Assembly (NCBI RefSeq): GCF_000335475.2
Contig: NZ_ANAH02000014.1
Coordinates: 248,001 to 312,000 of the forward strand
Source: Cystobacter fuscus DSM 2262
GTDB taxonomy: Bacteria > Myxococcota > Myxococcia > Myxococcales > Myxococcaceae
DNA: 64,000 nt
Direction of reading: 5' to 3'
Each line of letters begins with the position of its first letter. The first letter of the stretch is position 1. Below the pieces are notes generated by a model. It had not been told where the DNA came from. It searched no databases and saw nothing but the letters and a program-made list of their open reading frames with translations. Below are positions 24,476-33,495 of this stretch, in pieces. Position numbers and translations under genes: made by a program.

Positions 24476-25381
24476 TTACTTCGCGATCTCCAGCAGGAAG
24501 TCGATGAAGGCCCGCACCCGGGCGGCGGGCAGTTCACGGGAGCGGTGGTACACGTAGACCGGATACTTCTCGTCCGACCAGGCGGGCAGCAACTTCACCA
24601 GCCGTCCCGAATCGATCAGGTCCCGCACACTGAACTCGAAGGGTTGGCCGATGCCATGGCCGCTCAGCATGGCGCCAATGAGGCTGCCCGAGTCATTCAC
24701 CACGAGCCGTCCCTGGACGTTCACGGGAATGACTTCCTCCCCGCGTTGGAACTCCCACTCGAAGTGGCTCTCGGTGAAGGGATTGCGGACGCGGATGCAT
24801 TCGTGGCGGCCCTGGGCCAGCTCGCTCGGATGCTTTGGCCGTCCATGCCGCGCCACGTACTCGGGCGAGGCACACGTCAGTACCCGGGAGCGCGCGAGCT
24901 GGCGGGAGATGAGGCCCGAGGGCTCGGCCTCGCCGAAGCGCACCGCCATGTCCAATCCCTCGGCGACCAGGTCTCCGATGCGATCGCGCACCACCAGCTC
25001 CACCGACAGCGCCGGGTAACGCGCGAGGAACTCGCCCAGGCGGGGGGCGAGCACGTTATGCCCGAAGGCGGAATCGACGTTCACGCGCAACAGGCCCCGT
25101 ACCGCGCCCGCCGCGTCGGACACCGTCGCCGCGGCGTCCTCGATGCCCGCGAGCAGGGGCGCCACCTGCTCGTAGAAGCGCCGTCCCTCGTCGGTCAGGC
25201 TGACGGCTCGCGCGGTGCGATCGAACAGCCGCACCCCGACACGCTGCTCCAGCCGGGCCACCGCGCGGCTCACTCCCGACTGCGTCATGCCGAGGCTCTC
25301 CGCCGCTCGGATGAAGCTTCCCGCGTCCACCACCGCGGCCAGGACACCCATGCCTCCCAGGAGTTTTCCATCGACGGCCAT
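24476..25381 (-). CDS. LysR-family regulator
   Basis: A 301-residue LysR protein. The helix-turn-helix is AGSFIRAAESLGMTQSGVSRAVARLEQRVG. The effector-binding domain includes GLLRVNVDSAFGHNVLAPRL and GLDMAVRFGEAEPSGLISR, which resembles the CrgA-like subgroup. The ATG at 25381 follows GAGGAG by seven bases; the longer open frame upstream overlaps the promoter region. It is divergent from an SDR gene starting at 25510. In this subgroup the regulator commonly controls the divergent oxidoreductase gene, so that is the expected target. Confidence 0.92.
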   Translation of the reverse strand: MAVDGKLLGGMGVLAAVVDAGSFIRAAESLGMTQSGVSRAVARLEQRVGVRLFDRTARAVSLTDEGRRFYEQVAPLLAGIEDAAATVSDAAGAVRGLLRVNVDSAFGHNVLAPRLGEFLARYPALSVELVVRDRIGDLVAEGLDMAVRFGEAEPSGLISRQLARSRVLTCASPEYVARHGRPKHPSELAQGRHECIRVRNPFTESHFEWEFQRGEEVIPVNVQGRLVVNDSGSLIGAMLSGHGIGQPFEFSVRDLIDSGRLVKLLPAWSDEKYPVYVYHRSRELPAARVRAFIDFLLEIAK

Positions 25382-25509
25382 GCATGACTCCTCGTCATCC
25401 AAGGACTGAATCCTATGAGGTGGTGGCATGGGGGGTCGACTTCTATGTTTCGCGTGTCTGGACGTCACGACGACGTCCGGCGAATGGGTCCACACCCAGG
25501 GAGAGCGTC

Positions 25510-26247
25510 ATGGAAATCCAAGGCAAGGTCGTTGCGATCACGGGGGCGTCGAGTGGGATTGGCGAGGCCACGGCGCGCAGGCTCGCCGCGCAGGGAGCAC
25601 GGGTCGTCGTTGGCGCACGGCGCACCGCGCGTCTCGAGGCGCTCGTCGAGGACATCCGCCGCCAGGGGGGCGAGGCCGCGTACCGGCAGTTCGATGTGAC
25701 CCGCCGGGAGGACGTGCGGAGCTTCGTGGGGTTCGCCGTCGAGCGCTTCGGCCGGCTCGACGTGCTCGTCAACAACGCCGGCGTGATGCCGCTCTCCCTG
25801 ATGGAGCACCTCAAGGTCGAGGAGTGGGAGCGGATGGTCGACGTCAACATCAAGGGCGTGCTCTACGGCATCGCCGCCGCGCTGCCGCTGTTCAAGGCGC
25901 AGGGCTCGGGGCAGTTCGTCAACATCAGCTCCGTGGGCGACCGCGTGGTGGTGCCGACCTCCACGGTGTACTGCGCGACGAAGTTCGCCGTCCGGGCCAT
26001 TTCCGAGGGCTTGCGTCAGGAGGTCGGCGGCTCCATCCGCGTCACGCTCGTGGCTCCCGGCGTGACCGAGTCGGAGCTGGCGGAGTCGATCTCAGATCCA
26101 GAGATGAAGCGCTCGGCGATTGAAGATCTCCGCAAGAGCATCATCCCCGCGGACGCCATCGCCCGCGCGATTGCCTTCGCCATCGGCCAGCCCGCGGACG
26201 TCGACGTCAATGAACTCGTCGTCCGGCCCACGAGCCAGACGTTCTGA
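25510..26247 (+). CDS. Short-chain dehydrogenase/reductase (classical SDR)
   Basis: A 245-residue classical SDR with TGASSGIG at the cofactor site, NNAGVMP, the catalytic Ser in FVNISSVGD, and YCATK as the YxxxK pair. The C-terminal part (IPADAIARAIAFAIGQP, DVNELVVRPTSQ) is typical of the NADP-dependent oxidoreductases found next to LysR regulators. The substrate is unknown. The ATG at 25510 has GGGAGAG upstream; the frame stays open 126 bases further but without similarity. Confidence 0.93.
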   Translation: MEIQGKVVAITGASSGIGEATARRLAAQGARVVVGARRTARLEALVEDIRRQGGEAAYRQFDVTRREDVRSFVGFAVERFGRLDVLVNNAGVMPLSLMEHLKVEEWERMVDVNIKGVLYGIAAALPLFKAQGSGQFVNISSVGDRVVVPTSTVYCATKFAVRAISEGLRQEVGGSIRVTLVAPGVTESELAESISDPEMKRSAIEDLRKSIIPADAIARAIAFAIGQPADVDVNELVVRPTSQTF

Positions 26248-26388
26248 CCGCCGGGCCTCCTCGTGACGCCTCCAGGACAGTGGCTCGGAGGGGCTCCTCA
26301 CTCCATGCGTCCGCTCCGCGAGCGCGCTGGTAGCTTCGAGACTCGTGAGGGCGGAGCAACCCGTCCCTTGTCGAGAGGAGTTTCAAGC

Positions 26389-26718
26389 GTGTCGAGACTG
26401 ATGGGCGGTCTGTTGATGTTGGGGCTGCTGGGCGCATGCCGGACCACGCAGGAGGGCGCGCCGCGGGAGGGCGCGTCGCGCGAGGCGAGTCTGTCCGTGC
26501 GGTCGGGGGCCTCACTGGAGCAAGCACCCGTGTGTGGCGCGGAGCTTCCGGCGTGCGCCGAGGGCAAGAGCTGCATCGCCTTCACCCTGGAAGGGGAGCG
26601 GCAGGCGCGCTGCCTCGACGCGACGAGCGCCTGCTCCGAGCTGTTGTCGTGCTCGGACGGCGCCAGTTGTGTCCTGATGGAGTCCTACCCGCTCCAGCTC
26701 AGGTGCTCGAGCCCCTGA
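26389..26718 (+). CDS. Small Cys-rich lipoprotein
   Basis: A 109-residue protein with lipobox LMLGLLGAC (Cys near residue 17), a Ser/Ala-rich linker, and then eight Cys in the last 60 residues (VCGAELPACAEGKSCIAF, ARCLDATSACSELLSCSDG). The Cys-rich part should form a small disulfide domain outside the membrane. No function known. The GTG at 26389 follows GAGAGGAG by eight bases, which decides the start. It is convergent with nagA. Confidence 0.75.
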   Translation: MSRLMGGLLMLGLLGACRTTQEGAPREGASREASLSVRSGASLEQAPVCGAELPACAEGKSCIAFTLEGERQARCLDATSACSELLSCSDGASCVLMESYPLQLRCSSP

Positions 26719-26727
26719 GCGGGGCTC
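26709..26727. terminator. Hairpin between convergent genes
   Basis: GAGCCCC-TGAGC-GGGGCTC forms a 7-bp stem in the 10-base space and gene ends between the lipoprotein gene and nagA. There is no U-run on either side, so it could be a weak bidirectional terminator only. Confidence 0.5.
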
Positions 26728-27891
26728 TCAGTACCACTGCGCCTGACCCGCCACCCACGTGGCGAGCACGGTGAGGTCCGGCCGCAGCAGGGCGAGGTCC
26801 GCGCGGTAGCCCCGCGCGATCCGCCCGAGCTGACCCTCCAGTCCGAGGAAGCTCGCCGGGTAGAGCGAGGCCATGCGCAGGCTGTCCTCGAGGGGTAGCC
26901 GGAGCAGGCGCACGCAGTTGCGCACCGCCGTCACCATGTCGATGTCGGCGCCGGCCAGGGTGCCGTTCTCCGTCACCAGCCGCCCGTCCCGGCGCAGGAT
27001 GGTTTGCCCATAGAGGGTGAAGGAGCGCGCGTCGGTGCCCACCGGTGGCATGGCGTCCGTCACCAGGTACACCTTGCCGGCCGGCTTGCTCTTCACGAGC
27101 AGGCGCAGCAGCGACGGGTGGACGTGGACGCCATCGGCGATGACGCCGCACCAGGCCTCCTCTGACTCGAGCGCGGCCAGGGCGGGGCCTGGCTGGCGGT
27201 TGGTCAAGGGAGGCATGGCGTTGAACAGGTGGGTGAAGCCGCGCACGCCCGCGCGCAGGGCATCGCGGGTGCGCTCGTAGGGCGCCGCCGTGTGGCCCGC
27301 CGCGAGCAGCACTCCCGCCGAGGCGAGCCGCGTGAGGAGGCCGTCCTCCACGCGCTCGGGCGCCAGCGTCATCAAGAGCCGGCCCGAGCGGGGGGCCAGA
27401 CGCCCCGGCAGTGCCATCAGGTAGTCGATGTCCCGGGCATCGGGCGTGCGGATGAAGCGCGGCTCATGCACGCCGGGCCGGTCGCCGCTGATGAAGGGGC
27501 CCTCCAGGTGGATGCCGAGCACGCCACTGGAGGGACGGGCCATGGCCTCGAGGGTGGCCTCGCACGCCCGCTGCATCTTCGCCTGCTCGTCCGTGATGAA
27601 GGTGGGCAGCAGTCCCGTCGTGCCCGAGCGCCGCGAGGCCGCCGCGATGGCGAGCGCCGCCTCGGCGGTGGGCGTGTCGTTGAACAGCACGCCGCCCGCG
27701 CCGTTGACCTGGGTGTCGATGAAGCCGGGCACCAGGAGGGCGTCCCCGGGCAGCCGGACCAGCTCGGCGTTGGTGGGCGCGGCCGGAGCCGGCACCACGG
27801 CGGCCACGTGCCCGTCCTCGAGCACCACGCAGTGGCCGTCCACGAATTGCTCGCCCGTGAAGACCCGGGCCCCACTCAGCACGCGTTTCAT
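26728..27891 (-). CDS. nagA: N-acetylglucosamine-6-phosphate deacetylase
   Basis: A 387-residue enzyme that removes the acetyl group from GlcNAc-6-P to give glucosamine-6-P. The hallmarks are all present: PGFIDTQVNGAGGVLFND, GIHLEGPFI with the metal-binding Glu, AAGHTAAPYERT and THLFNAMPPL with the metal histidines, IADGVHVHPSLL, and VTDAMPPVG with the catalytic Asp. The ATG at 27891 shares one base with the stop of the upstream isomerase gene (TGATG), so the two are translationally coupled. It is the last gene of the leftward nagR-nagB-II-nagA operon. Confidence 0.96.
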   Translation of the reverse strand: MKRVLSGARVFTGEQFVDGHCVVLEDGHVAAVVPAPAAPTNAELVRLPGDALLVPGFIDTQVNGAGGVLFNDTPTAEAALAIAAASRRSGTTGLLPTFITDEQAKMQRACEATLEAMARPSSGVLGIHLEGPFISGDRPGVHEPRFIRTPDARDIDYLMALPGRLAPRSGRLLMTLAPERVEDGLLTRLASAGVLLAAGHTAAPYERTRDALRAGVRGFTHLFNAMPPLTNRQPGPALAALESEEAWCGVIADGVHVHPSLLRLLVKSKPAGKVYLVTDAMPPVGTDARSFTLYGQTILRRDGRLVTENGTLAGADIDMVTAVRNCVRLLRLPLEDSLRMASLYPASFLGLEGQLGRIARGYRADLALLRPDLTVLATWVAGQAQWY

Positions 27892-28949
27892 CACACGGTC
27901 TCCGTCACTTTGCGCAGGTGGGGGGGCGCGTCCGGGTCGAGCCGGCGCGCCACGGCCAGCCGGTGCACCGCCATGTAAAAGCTCTGCACCTGGCACAGGG
28001 GGGCGATGGCGGTGGGGATGCCGGGGACGGTCGGCAGCGCTTCCGTCCCGGGCACGTCGAGCACCGAGCGGACCTCGGCGCCCAGCTCGACGAGCCGGCG
28101 CACCACGTCCCGGGTGCTGCCCGCGGAGTTGTCCTCCTGGCCGAGCGCCAGCACGGGGAAGCCGGGGCCCACCAGGGCCAGCGGGCCGTGGAGCACCTCG
28201 GCGGTGCTGAAGGCCTCGGCGTGCAGCCGACACGTCTCCTTGAACTTGAGCGCCATCTCCAGGGCGGCGCCCAGGCCGATGCCGCGTCCGAGCACGTACA
28301 GGCCGCGCGCCTCGGCGAGCCGCAGCAGCGCGGGAGACCAGTCGAGCGCGCGCGCTGCCTCCAGGGCCTCGGGGAGCCGGGTCACCGCGTCGCGCAGCTC
28401 CGGCTCACCGGACCAGTGCGCCACGAGCTGCAGGAAGGCGAGGCCGGAGAGCAGGTAGGACTTGGTGGCGGCCACGCTCTGCTCGGGGCCGGCGCACAGC
28501 GGAACGCCCACGTCGCACATGCGCATGAGCGGGGAGTCCTCGTGGTTGACGAAGCCGACGACGAGCGCGCCCGCCTCGCGCGCCGCTTCCGTCAGCCGCA
28601 GCAGGTCCGGGCTGCGGCCCGACTGCGACACGGCGATGAAGAGGCTGTCCTTCCAGTCCAGCGGGGTGTTGTAGACGGACGCCACGCTCGGCCCCACCGA
28701 GGCCACGGCGCGGCCCAGCGTGGTCTCGATGAGGTACTTGCCATAGCTGGCCGCGTGGTCGGAGCTGCCGCGCGCACAGGTGATGATGAAGCGGGGCGGG
28801 TGCTGACGCAGCCGCGCGCCCAGCTCGGCGAAGGTGCCCGAGCAACGGGTGATCTGCTGGCGTGCGGCATCCGCTGACTGGGCGGCCTCGCGCGCCATGG
28901 CGGGGACCTGCGGGGCCATGGGATGGACGGGTTGGGGAGTGAGGCTCAT
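27891..28949 (-). CDS. nagB-II: Glucosamine-6-phosphate deaminase, SIS type (NagB-II)
   Basis: A 352-residue protein with two SIS sugar-isomerase domains and no glutaminase domain. The first has TCARGSSDHAASYGKY and AVSQSGRSPD. The second has VLGRGIGLGAALEMALKFKET and AEVLHGPLALV. This is the layout of NagB-II deaminases, which convert glucosamine-6-P to fructose-6-P and ammonia and replace classical NagB in many proteobacteria. Position next to nagA and a GntR regulator supports that role over a GlmS-like synthase. It overlaps the regulator stop (ATGA at 28946-28949) and nagA by one base. Confidence 0.92.
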   Translation of the reverse strand: MSLTPQPVHPMAPQVPAMAREAAQSADAARQQITRCSGTFAELGARLRQHPPRFIITCARGSSDHAASYGKYLIETTLGRAVASVGPSVASVYNTPLDWKDSLFIAVSQSGRSPDLLRLTEAAREAGALVVGFVNHEDSPLMRMCDVGVPLCAGPEQSVAATKSYLLSGLAFLQLVAHWSGEPELRDAVTRLPEALEAARALDWSPALLRLAEARGLYVLGRGIGLGAALEMALKFKETCRLHAEAFSTAEVLHGPLALVGPGFPVLALGQEDNSAGSTRDVVRRLVELGAEVRSVLDVPGTEALPTVPGIPTAIAPLCQVQSFYMAVHRLAVARRLDPDAPPHLRKVTETV

Positions 28950-29737
28950 CGGTTCACCTCTCGGGCCGGGGCGGCCAGGTTCAATTCGACGATGAAGTCG
29001 TAGGCGTCGCCCCGATATTGGGAGCGGACGAACTCCAGCGGGGTGCCGTCCTCGAGCAGCGTGCGCCGCTCGATGTAGAGGGCGGCAGAGCCCTCGGGCA
29101 CGCCGAGCTGCTCGGCCTGTTCGGCGGGCAGCTGGATGGCGGACAGGCGCTGCAGGGCGCGGTGGGGCGTGAAGCCCTTGCGCCGGAGCGTGTCATAGAG
29201 CGAGCCCTGGACCTCCAGGGGGTCGGCCAGGAAGCGCGTGGGGATGACCGCCATCTCCAGCGCCATGGCGTTGCCGTTGGCGGTGCGCAGGCGCTGCATG
29301 CGGCTGACGGTGGCGCCCGGGCTCAGCCCGAGGGCCAGGGCCTCCTCGGGGCTCGCCGCCGTCACCGTGCGGTTGAGCCACAGCGAGCCCGCGGTGAGGC
29401 CTCGCGAGGTCATGTCCTCGGAGAAGCTGGTCAGCGTGGACAGGCGCTGCTCCACATAGGGGCTGGTGCCGCGGTTGACGAAGGTGCCCACGCCCTGGCG
29501 CTGTTGCAGCAGGCCCTCGTCCAGCAGCTCCTTGATGGCCTTGCGCACCGTGACGCGCGACACGCTGAAGCGCTCCGCCATCTCCCGCTCGCCGGGCAGC
29601 GCGTCCCGGTGGCCGAACCGGCCGCTGACGATCTGCCCCCGCAGGTAGCGCGCGAGCTGGAGGTAGAGCGGCAGTGGCAGATCGTTGGACAGCGCGTCCC
29701 GGTCAAGGGCTTCCACTCCGCTCTGATGAATCGACAT
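28946..29737 (-). CDS. nagR: GntR/HutC-family regulator of amino-sugar genes
   Basis: A 263-residue regulator. The GntR winged helix is near residues 20-85 (LPLYLQLARYLRGQIVSGRF, LPGEREMAERFSVSRVTVRKA). A UTRA ligand domain follows (LSTLTSFSEDMTSRGL, LYIERRTLLEDGTPLEF). HutC-type members such as NagR/DasR sense GlcNAc-6-P or GlcN-6-P and repress nag genes. The ATG at 29737 follows AAGGAG; the frame continues upstream without similarity. It is the first gene of the leftward operon and is divergent from murQ. GTGGTAT-type half sites lie on both sides of the shared promoter region. Confidence 0.92.
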   Translation of the reverse strand: MSIHQSGVEALDRDALSNDLPLPLYLQLARYLRGQIVSGRFGHRDALPGEREMAERFSVSRVTVRKAIKELLDEGLLQQRQGVGTFVNRGTSPYVEQRLSTLTSFSEDMTSRGLTAGSLWLNRTVTAASPEEALALGLSPGATVSRMQRLRTANGNAMALEMAVIPTRFLADPLEVQGSLYDTLRRKGFTPHRALQRLSAIQLPAEQAEQLGVPEGSAALYIERRTLLEDGTPLEFVRSQYRGDAYDFIVELNLAAPAREVNR

Positions 29738-29760
29738 GACTCCTTCTTCCTTGGGCTCGT

Positions 29761-29779
29761 AATACCACGAAGATACCAC
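29761..29779 (-). promoter_or_regulatory. Candidate NagR sites in the nagR operon promoter
   Basis: On the minus strand GTGGTAT occurs twice, 11 bases apart (29779-29773 and 29768-29762), 25 to 42 bases before the nagR start. A possible promoter with -35 TTGCGT and -10 TATCTT overlaps the first repeat. HutC-type regulators of amino-sugar genes bind sites built on TGGT half sites, so autoregulation is plausible. Read by eye. Confidence 0.4.
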
Positions 29780-29914
29780 TTTAAGACCATGACGCAAGCC
29801 TGAAACACGACTTCCAGGTTCTATTAGACAAGTTAAGTTCTTGAAATCACGGGTAGTTTTGGGAAAATCCACCTGTGTCGAGCTTGCTCGCCTGCCGAAA
29901 TGGCAACTTCGACG

Positions 29915-29965
29915 TTGAAATCAGGAATCGTGCTGGTATGGTGCAGCAGTCCAATCTAATACCAG
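29915..29965 (+). promoter_or_regulatory. Candidate promoter and operator of the murQ-PTS operon
   Basis: TTGAAA (29915-29920) and TATGGT (29937-29942) are spaced 16 bases and fit a vegetative promoter. CTGGTAT (29933-29939) overlaps the -10 box and has an exact inverse, ATACCAG, at 29959-29965. This inverted pair resembles the half sites before nagR. Binding of the GntR regulator here would block the promoter. Confidence 0.45.
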
Positions 29966-29988
29966 TTGATCCGGGGGAGGCCACGTTG

Positions 29989-30900
29989 ATGAAGGAGACG
30001 GAAGCGGCGGCCCGGCGATTCCAGGGGCTGGATGGTTGGGGGACCGCGGAGGTGCTCGAGACGCTGTGGAGCGGTCAGTCGCGGGCGATGGCCGCCTGCC
30101 TGCCCGCGCTGCCCGCGTTGGGACGGGCCGTGGACGCGGCCCGGGAGCGGCTGGCGGGCACCCAGGGACGGTTGATCTACGCGGGAGCTGGCTCGGCGGG
30201 TGCGCTCGCGGCGCTGGATGCGCTGGAGCTGCCCGGAACGTTTGGCTGGCCGTCGACCCGGCTCTCGGTCCTGCTGGCCGGCGGGTTGGATCTCGCGCGG
30301 GGCCTGGACGCGGGGGCCGAGGACGACGCGGGCACGGGCCGCGCCCGGGTGGCGGAGCTGCACCCCGGTCCGGCGGACGTGGTGCTGGGGGTCTCCGCCA
30401 GTGGCGGCAGCGCCTTCACCGTGGGCGTGGTGGAAGAGGCCCGGCGCCGGGGCGCCCTGACGGTGGCCATCGCCAGCGTGGAGGGCTCGCCGCTGGTGGC
30501 CGCCGCGGAGCACGCGGTGGTCGTGCACACGGGGGCGGAGGTGATCGCCGGCTCCACCCGGCTGGGCGCGGGAACGGCCCAGAAGGTGGTGCTCAACCTC
30601 TTCTCCACGGCCGTCATGACGGGCCTGGGCCTCGTCTTCGACAACATGATGTGCAATGTGCGGCCGGACAACGCGAAGCTGCGCCAGCGCTGCGTCACCA
30701 TCATTTCCCGTATCGCCGGAGTCGGCGAGCCCGCCGCCGCGGACGCGCTCGCCCGCCACGGAGACATCCCCCGCGCCGTCCTCGGGCTCGCGGGCCTGTC
30801 CCCGGCCGATGCCGATCACGCCCTCGTTCGCTCGGGGGGTAACCTGCGCGCCGCTCTGGAGAGCGCATCCAAGGAGAAGGGCGAACCATGTCCTCGCTGA
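29989..30900 (+). CDS. murQ: N-acetylmuramic acid 6-phosphate etherase
   Basis: A 303-residue SIS-domain protein. It carries AGAGSAGALAALDA in the phosphate loop, VLGVSASGGSAFTVGVVEEA, and VEVITGSTRLKAGTAQK-type residues (EVIAGSTRLGAGTAQK), followed by LNLFSTAVMTGLG. A CUE-like C-terminal helix region (LGLAGLSPADADHALVRSGG) closes it. MurQ splits the lactyl ether of MurNAc-6-P to give GlcNAc-6-P, linking peptidoglycan recovery to nagA. The ATG at 29989 sits behind GGGGGAGG; longer starts would reach into the promoter. It overlaps the following PTS gene by 13 bases, so they form one operon. Confidence 0.95.
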   Translation: MKETEAAARRFQGLDGWGTAEVLETLWSGQSRAMAACLPALPALGRAVDAARERLAGTQGRLIYAGAGSAGALAALDALELPGTFGWPSTRLSVLLAGGLDLARGLDAGAEDDAGTGRARVAELHPGPADVVLGVSASGGSAFTVGVVEEARRRGALTVAIASVEGSPLVAAAEHAVVVHTGAEVIAGSTRLGAGTAQKVVLNLFSTAVMTGLGLVFDNMMCNVRPDNAKLRQRCVTIISRIAGVGEPAAADALARHGDIPRAVLGLAGLSPADADHALVRSGGNLRAALESASKEKGEPCPR

Positions 30901-33464
30901 GCTCACCCGTGGAGACACAAGCCTTGTCCTCGTTGAAACTCGTCGCGCCGATCGCCGGTTGGGCGACCCCGTTGGAAGAGGTTCCGGACCCCGCCTTCGC
31001 CCAGCGCATGGTGGGAGATGGCATCGCGGTCGACCCGACCTCGTCCGAGCTGCGCGCCCCGTGCGAGGGCGTCGTGGTGTCGGTGCACGCTTCGCGTCAC
31101 GCCTGCACGCTGCGCACGGGGACGGGCGCGGAAGTGCTCCTGCACATCGGTATCGACACCGTGAACCTGCGCGGCGAGGGCTTCATCGCCCACGTCCAGG
31201 AGGGGCAGCGGGTGCAGGTGGGCGAGCCGCTCATCGGCTTCGACATGGACCTGGTGGCCCGCAAGGCGCGCAGCCTGTTGACGGTGATGGTGGTGGTCAA
31301 CGGGGACACGCACACGGTCAAGCAGAAGGTGGAGGATCGCGCGGTGGCGGTGGGCGAGCCCCTGCTGGAGGTCGAGGGGGGCACGGCGCAACCGGTGGCC
31401 GAGGTGGCGGGAGACTCGTCCGCGCGGCGGGTGCGGCTGCTCATCCCCCATGGTCTGCATGCCCGTCCCGCCGCCGTGTTCAGCCGTCACGCCACGATGC
31501 ACCCGGGCGTGGTGCGCGTGGCGTGTGGCGAGCGCACCGTCAATGGCAAGAGCGTCGTGGGGCTGATGAGCCTGGGCGCCCGCCATGGCGACACGTTGAC
31601 GATCTCCGTCGAGGGAGCGCAGGCCGAGCAGCGCGTCCAGGCCCTGGTGGACCTGGTGACCAGCGGGTTGGGTGACACCCTCCAGCCCATCGCCGAGTCC
31701 TCCGCGCCCGTCGAGGCGCCCGTGACCGCGTCCGCGTCCGCCGCGGCGTCCTTCTTCCCGTCCGACCGTCCGGCCCTGTTCCAGGGCACGTCGGCCGCTC
31801 CGGGCGTCGCGGTGGGCATCGCCATCCGGGTGCTCGAGGATCAGGTGGAGCTCAACCAGCGGGGCCGGGGCCTCGCGGAGGAGCAGCGCCGCCTCTCCGA
31901 TGCGCTCGCGGGCGTGCGCCACGAGATCGAGCTGATGATCGAGCGGTCCACGGCGGACGGGGCGCACACGGAGATCTTCCGCGCGCACCTCGAGTTGCTC
32001 GACGACCCCGAACTCAATGATGCCGCGGGCCGCTCCCTGTCGGCCGGACACAGCGCCGAGTGGGCGTGGCGCTCGGCGACCGAGCTGCACGTGGGGATGC
32101 TGCAGGAGCTGGAGAACGAGCTGCTGGCGGAGCGTGGCGGGGACCTGCGCGACATCGGCCGGCGCGTCATCGCCTTGCTGACGGGCAAGAACGGCTCGCG
32201 CGTTCCCACCGAGCTGCCCTCCAACGCCATCCTCGTCGCCGATGAGCTGCTGCCCTCGGACCTGGCGGAGGTGCCGGCGGGCCGGCTGGCGGCCCTCTGC
32301 ACCGCGAAGGGCGGCCCCACCTCGCACGTGGCCATCCTGGCCGCGGGGCTGGGCATTCCGGCGGTGGTGGCCGCGGGCGACGCGGCCCTGCGCATTCCCA
32401 CGGGCGCGACGCTGATCGTCAACGGAGACCGGGGCGAGGTCCAGGTCCACCCCAGCGCCGCCCAGCAGGAGGCCACCCTGAGGGCGCTCGCCGAGCGGGC
32501 CACCCGCCGCGAGGCCTACCTGGCCCAGGCGCACGAGGGGTGCCACACGCTGGATGGCGCCCGCATCGAGGTCTTCGCCAACCTCGGGCGTCCCGGTGAC
32601 GCGGCGGCCGCCGCTGGCCAGGGCGCCGAGGGGTGCGGACTCCTGCGCAGCGAGTTCCTCTTCCTGGAGCGCACCACCGCGCCGAGCGAGGCCGAGCAGA
32701 CCGCGCAGTACCAGACGATCGCCACGGCCCTGGCCGGCAGGCCGCTCGTCATCCGCACGCTCGACGTGGGCGGTGACAAGCCCCTGGCCTACCTGCCCCT
32801 GCCGCGCGAGGAGAACCCGGTGCTCGGCCTGCGCGGCGTGCGCGTGTCGCTGCGCTACCCCGAGCTGCTGCGCACCCAGCTGCGCGCCATCCTCCGGGTG
32901 AAGCCCGAGGGCGTCTGCCGCGTGCTGGTGCCCATGGTCACCTCCGCGCACGAGCTGCGCGCGGTGCGCGCCATGCTGGAGGACGAGCGCCGGGCGCTGG
33001 GGGTCTCCACGCCGGTGCAGCTCGGCGCGATGATCGAGGTGCCCGTGGCCGCGGTGCTCTCCGAGCGCCTGGCGGCCGAGGCGGACTTCCTCTCCATCGG
33101 CACCAATGACCTGACGCAGTACGGGCTCGCCATGGACCGGGGCAATCCGCACGTGGCGGCGCAGCTCGACGGCCTGCACCCGGGCGTGCTGCGGCTGGTG
33201 GCGCAGACGGTGGAGGGCGCGCGCAAGCACTCCCGCCCGGTGGCGGTGTGCGGCGGCATCGCGTCGGACGCGCGCGCGGCGCCCCTGCTCATCGGCCTGG
33301 GTGTCACCGAGCTGTCGGTGGCTCCCTCGGTGATTCCCAGTCACAAGGCCCTCATCCGCACCCTGTCGCTCTCCGCGTGCGCGGAAGTCGCGCGCAAGGC
33401 CCTGGAGCTGGAGAGCGGTGACGAAGTGCGTGCCCTCGTGACGAATACCTGGCCGGGCCTGTGA
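30888..33464 (+). CDS. Fused PTS protein EIIA-HPr-EI
   Basis: An 858-residue multiphosphoryl transfer protein. Residues 15-150 are a glucose/GlcNAc-type EIIA with the active His86 in LLHIGID and His71. Residues 182-265 are an HPr with active His191 in PHGLHARPA and the regulatory Ser region GKSVVGLMSLG. Residues 300-858 are Enzyme I with active His480 in GGPTSHVAIL, the PEP-binding RTLDVGGDKPL and the Cys-containing C-terminal VAVCGGIASD. The protein would take phosphate from PEP and pass it to the EIIB domains of the permease encoded next. NagF-like fusions of this order are known in other proteobacteria. The start overlaps murQ. Confidence 0.96.
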   Translation: MSSLSSPVETQALSSLKLVAPIAGWATPLEEVPDPAFAQRMVGDGIAVDPTSSELRAPCEGVVVSVHASRHACTLRTGTGAEVLLHIGIDTVNLRGEGFIAHVQEGQRVQVGEPLIGFDMDLVARKARSLLTVMVVVNGDTHTVKQKVEDRAVAVGEPLLEVEGGTAQPVAEVAGDSSARRVRLLIPHGLHARPAAVFSRHATMHPGVVRVACGERTVNGKSVVGLMSLGARHGDTLTISVEGAQAEQRVQALVDLVTSGLGDTLQPIAESSAPVEAPVTASASAAASFFPSDRPALFQGTSAAPGVAVGIAIRVLEDQVELNQRGRGLAEEQRRLSDALAGVRHEIELMIERSTADGAHTEIFRAHLELLDDPELNDAAGRSLSAGHSAEWAWRSATELHVGMLQELENELLAERGGDLRDIGRRVIALLTGKNGSRVPTELPSNAILVADELLPSDLAEVPAGRLAALCTAKGGPTSHVAILAAGLGIPAVVAAGDAALRIPTGATLIVNGDRGEVQVHPSAAQQEATLRALAERATRREAYLAQAHEGCHTLDGARIEVFANLGRPGDAAAAAGQGAEGCGLLRSEFLFLERTTAPSEAEQTAQYQTIATALAGRPLVIRTLDVGGDKPLAYLPLPREENPVLGLRGVRVSLRYPELLRTQLRAILRVKPEGVCRVLVPMVTSAHELRAVRAMLEDERRALGVSTPVQLGAMIEVPVAAVLSERLAAEADFLSIGTNDLTQYGLAMDRGNPHVAAQLDGLHPGVLRLVAQTVEGARKHSRPVAVCGGIASDARAAPLLIGLGVTELSVAPSVIPSHKALIRTLSLSACAEVARKALELESGDEVRALVTNTWPGL

Positions 33465-33495
33465 CCGGTCGCATTGCCTCAACGGAGAGAGAAGC

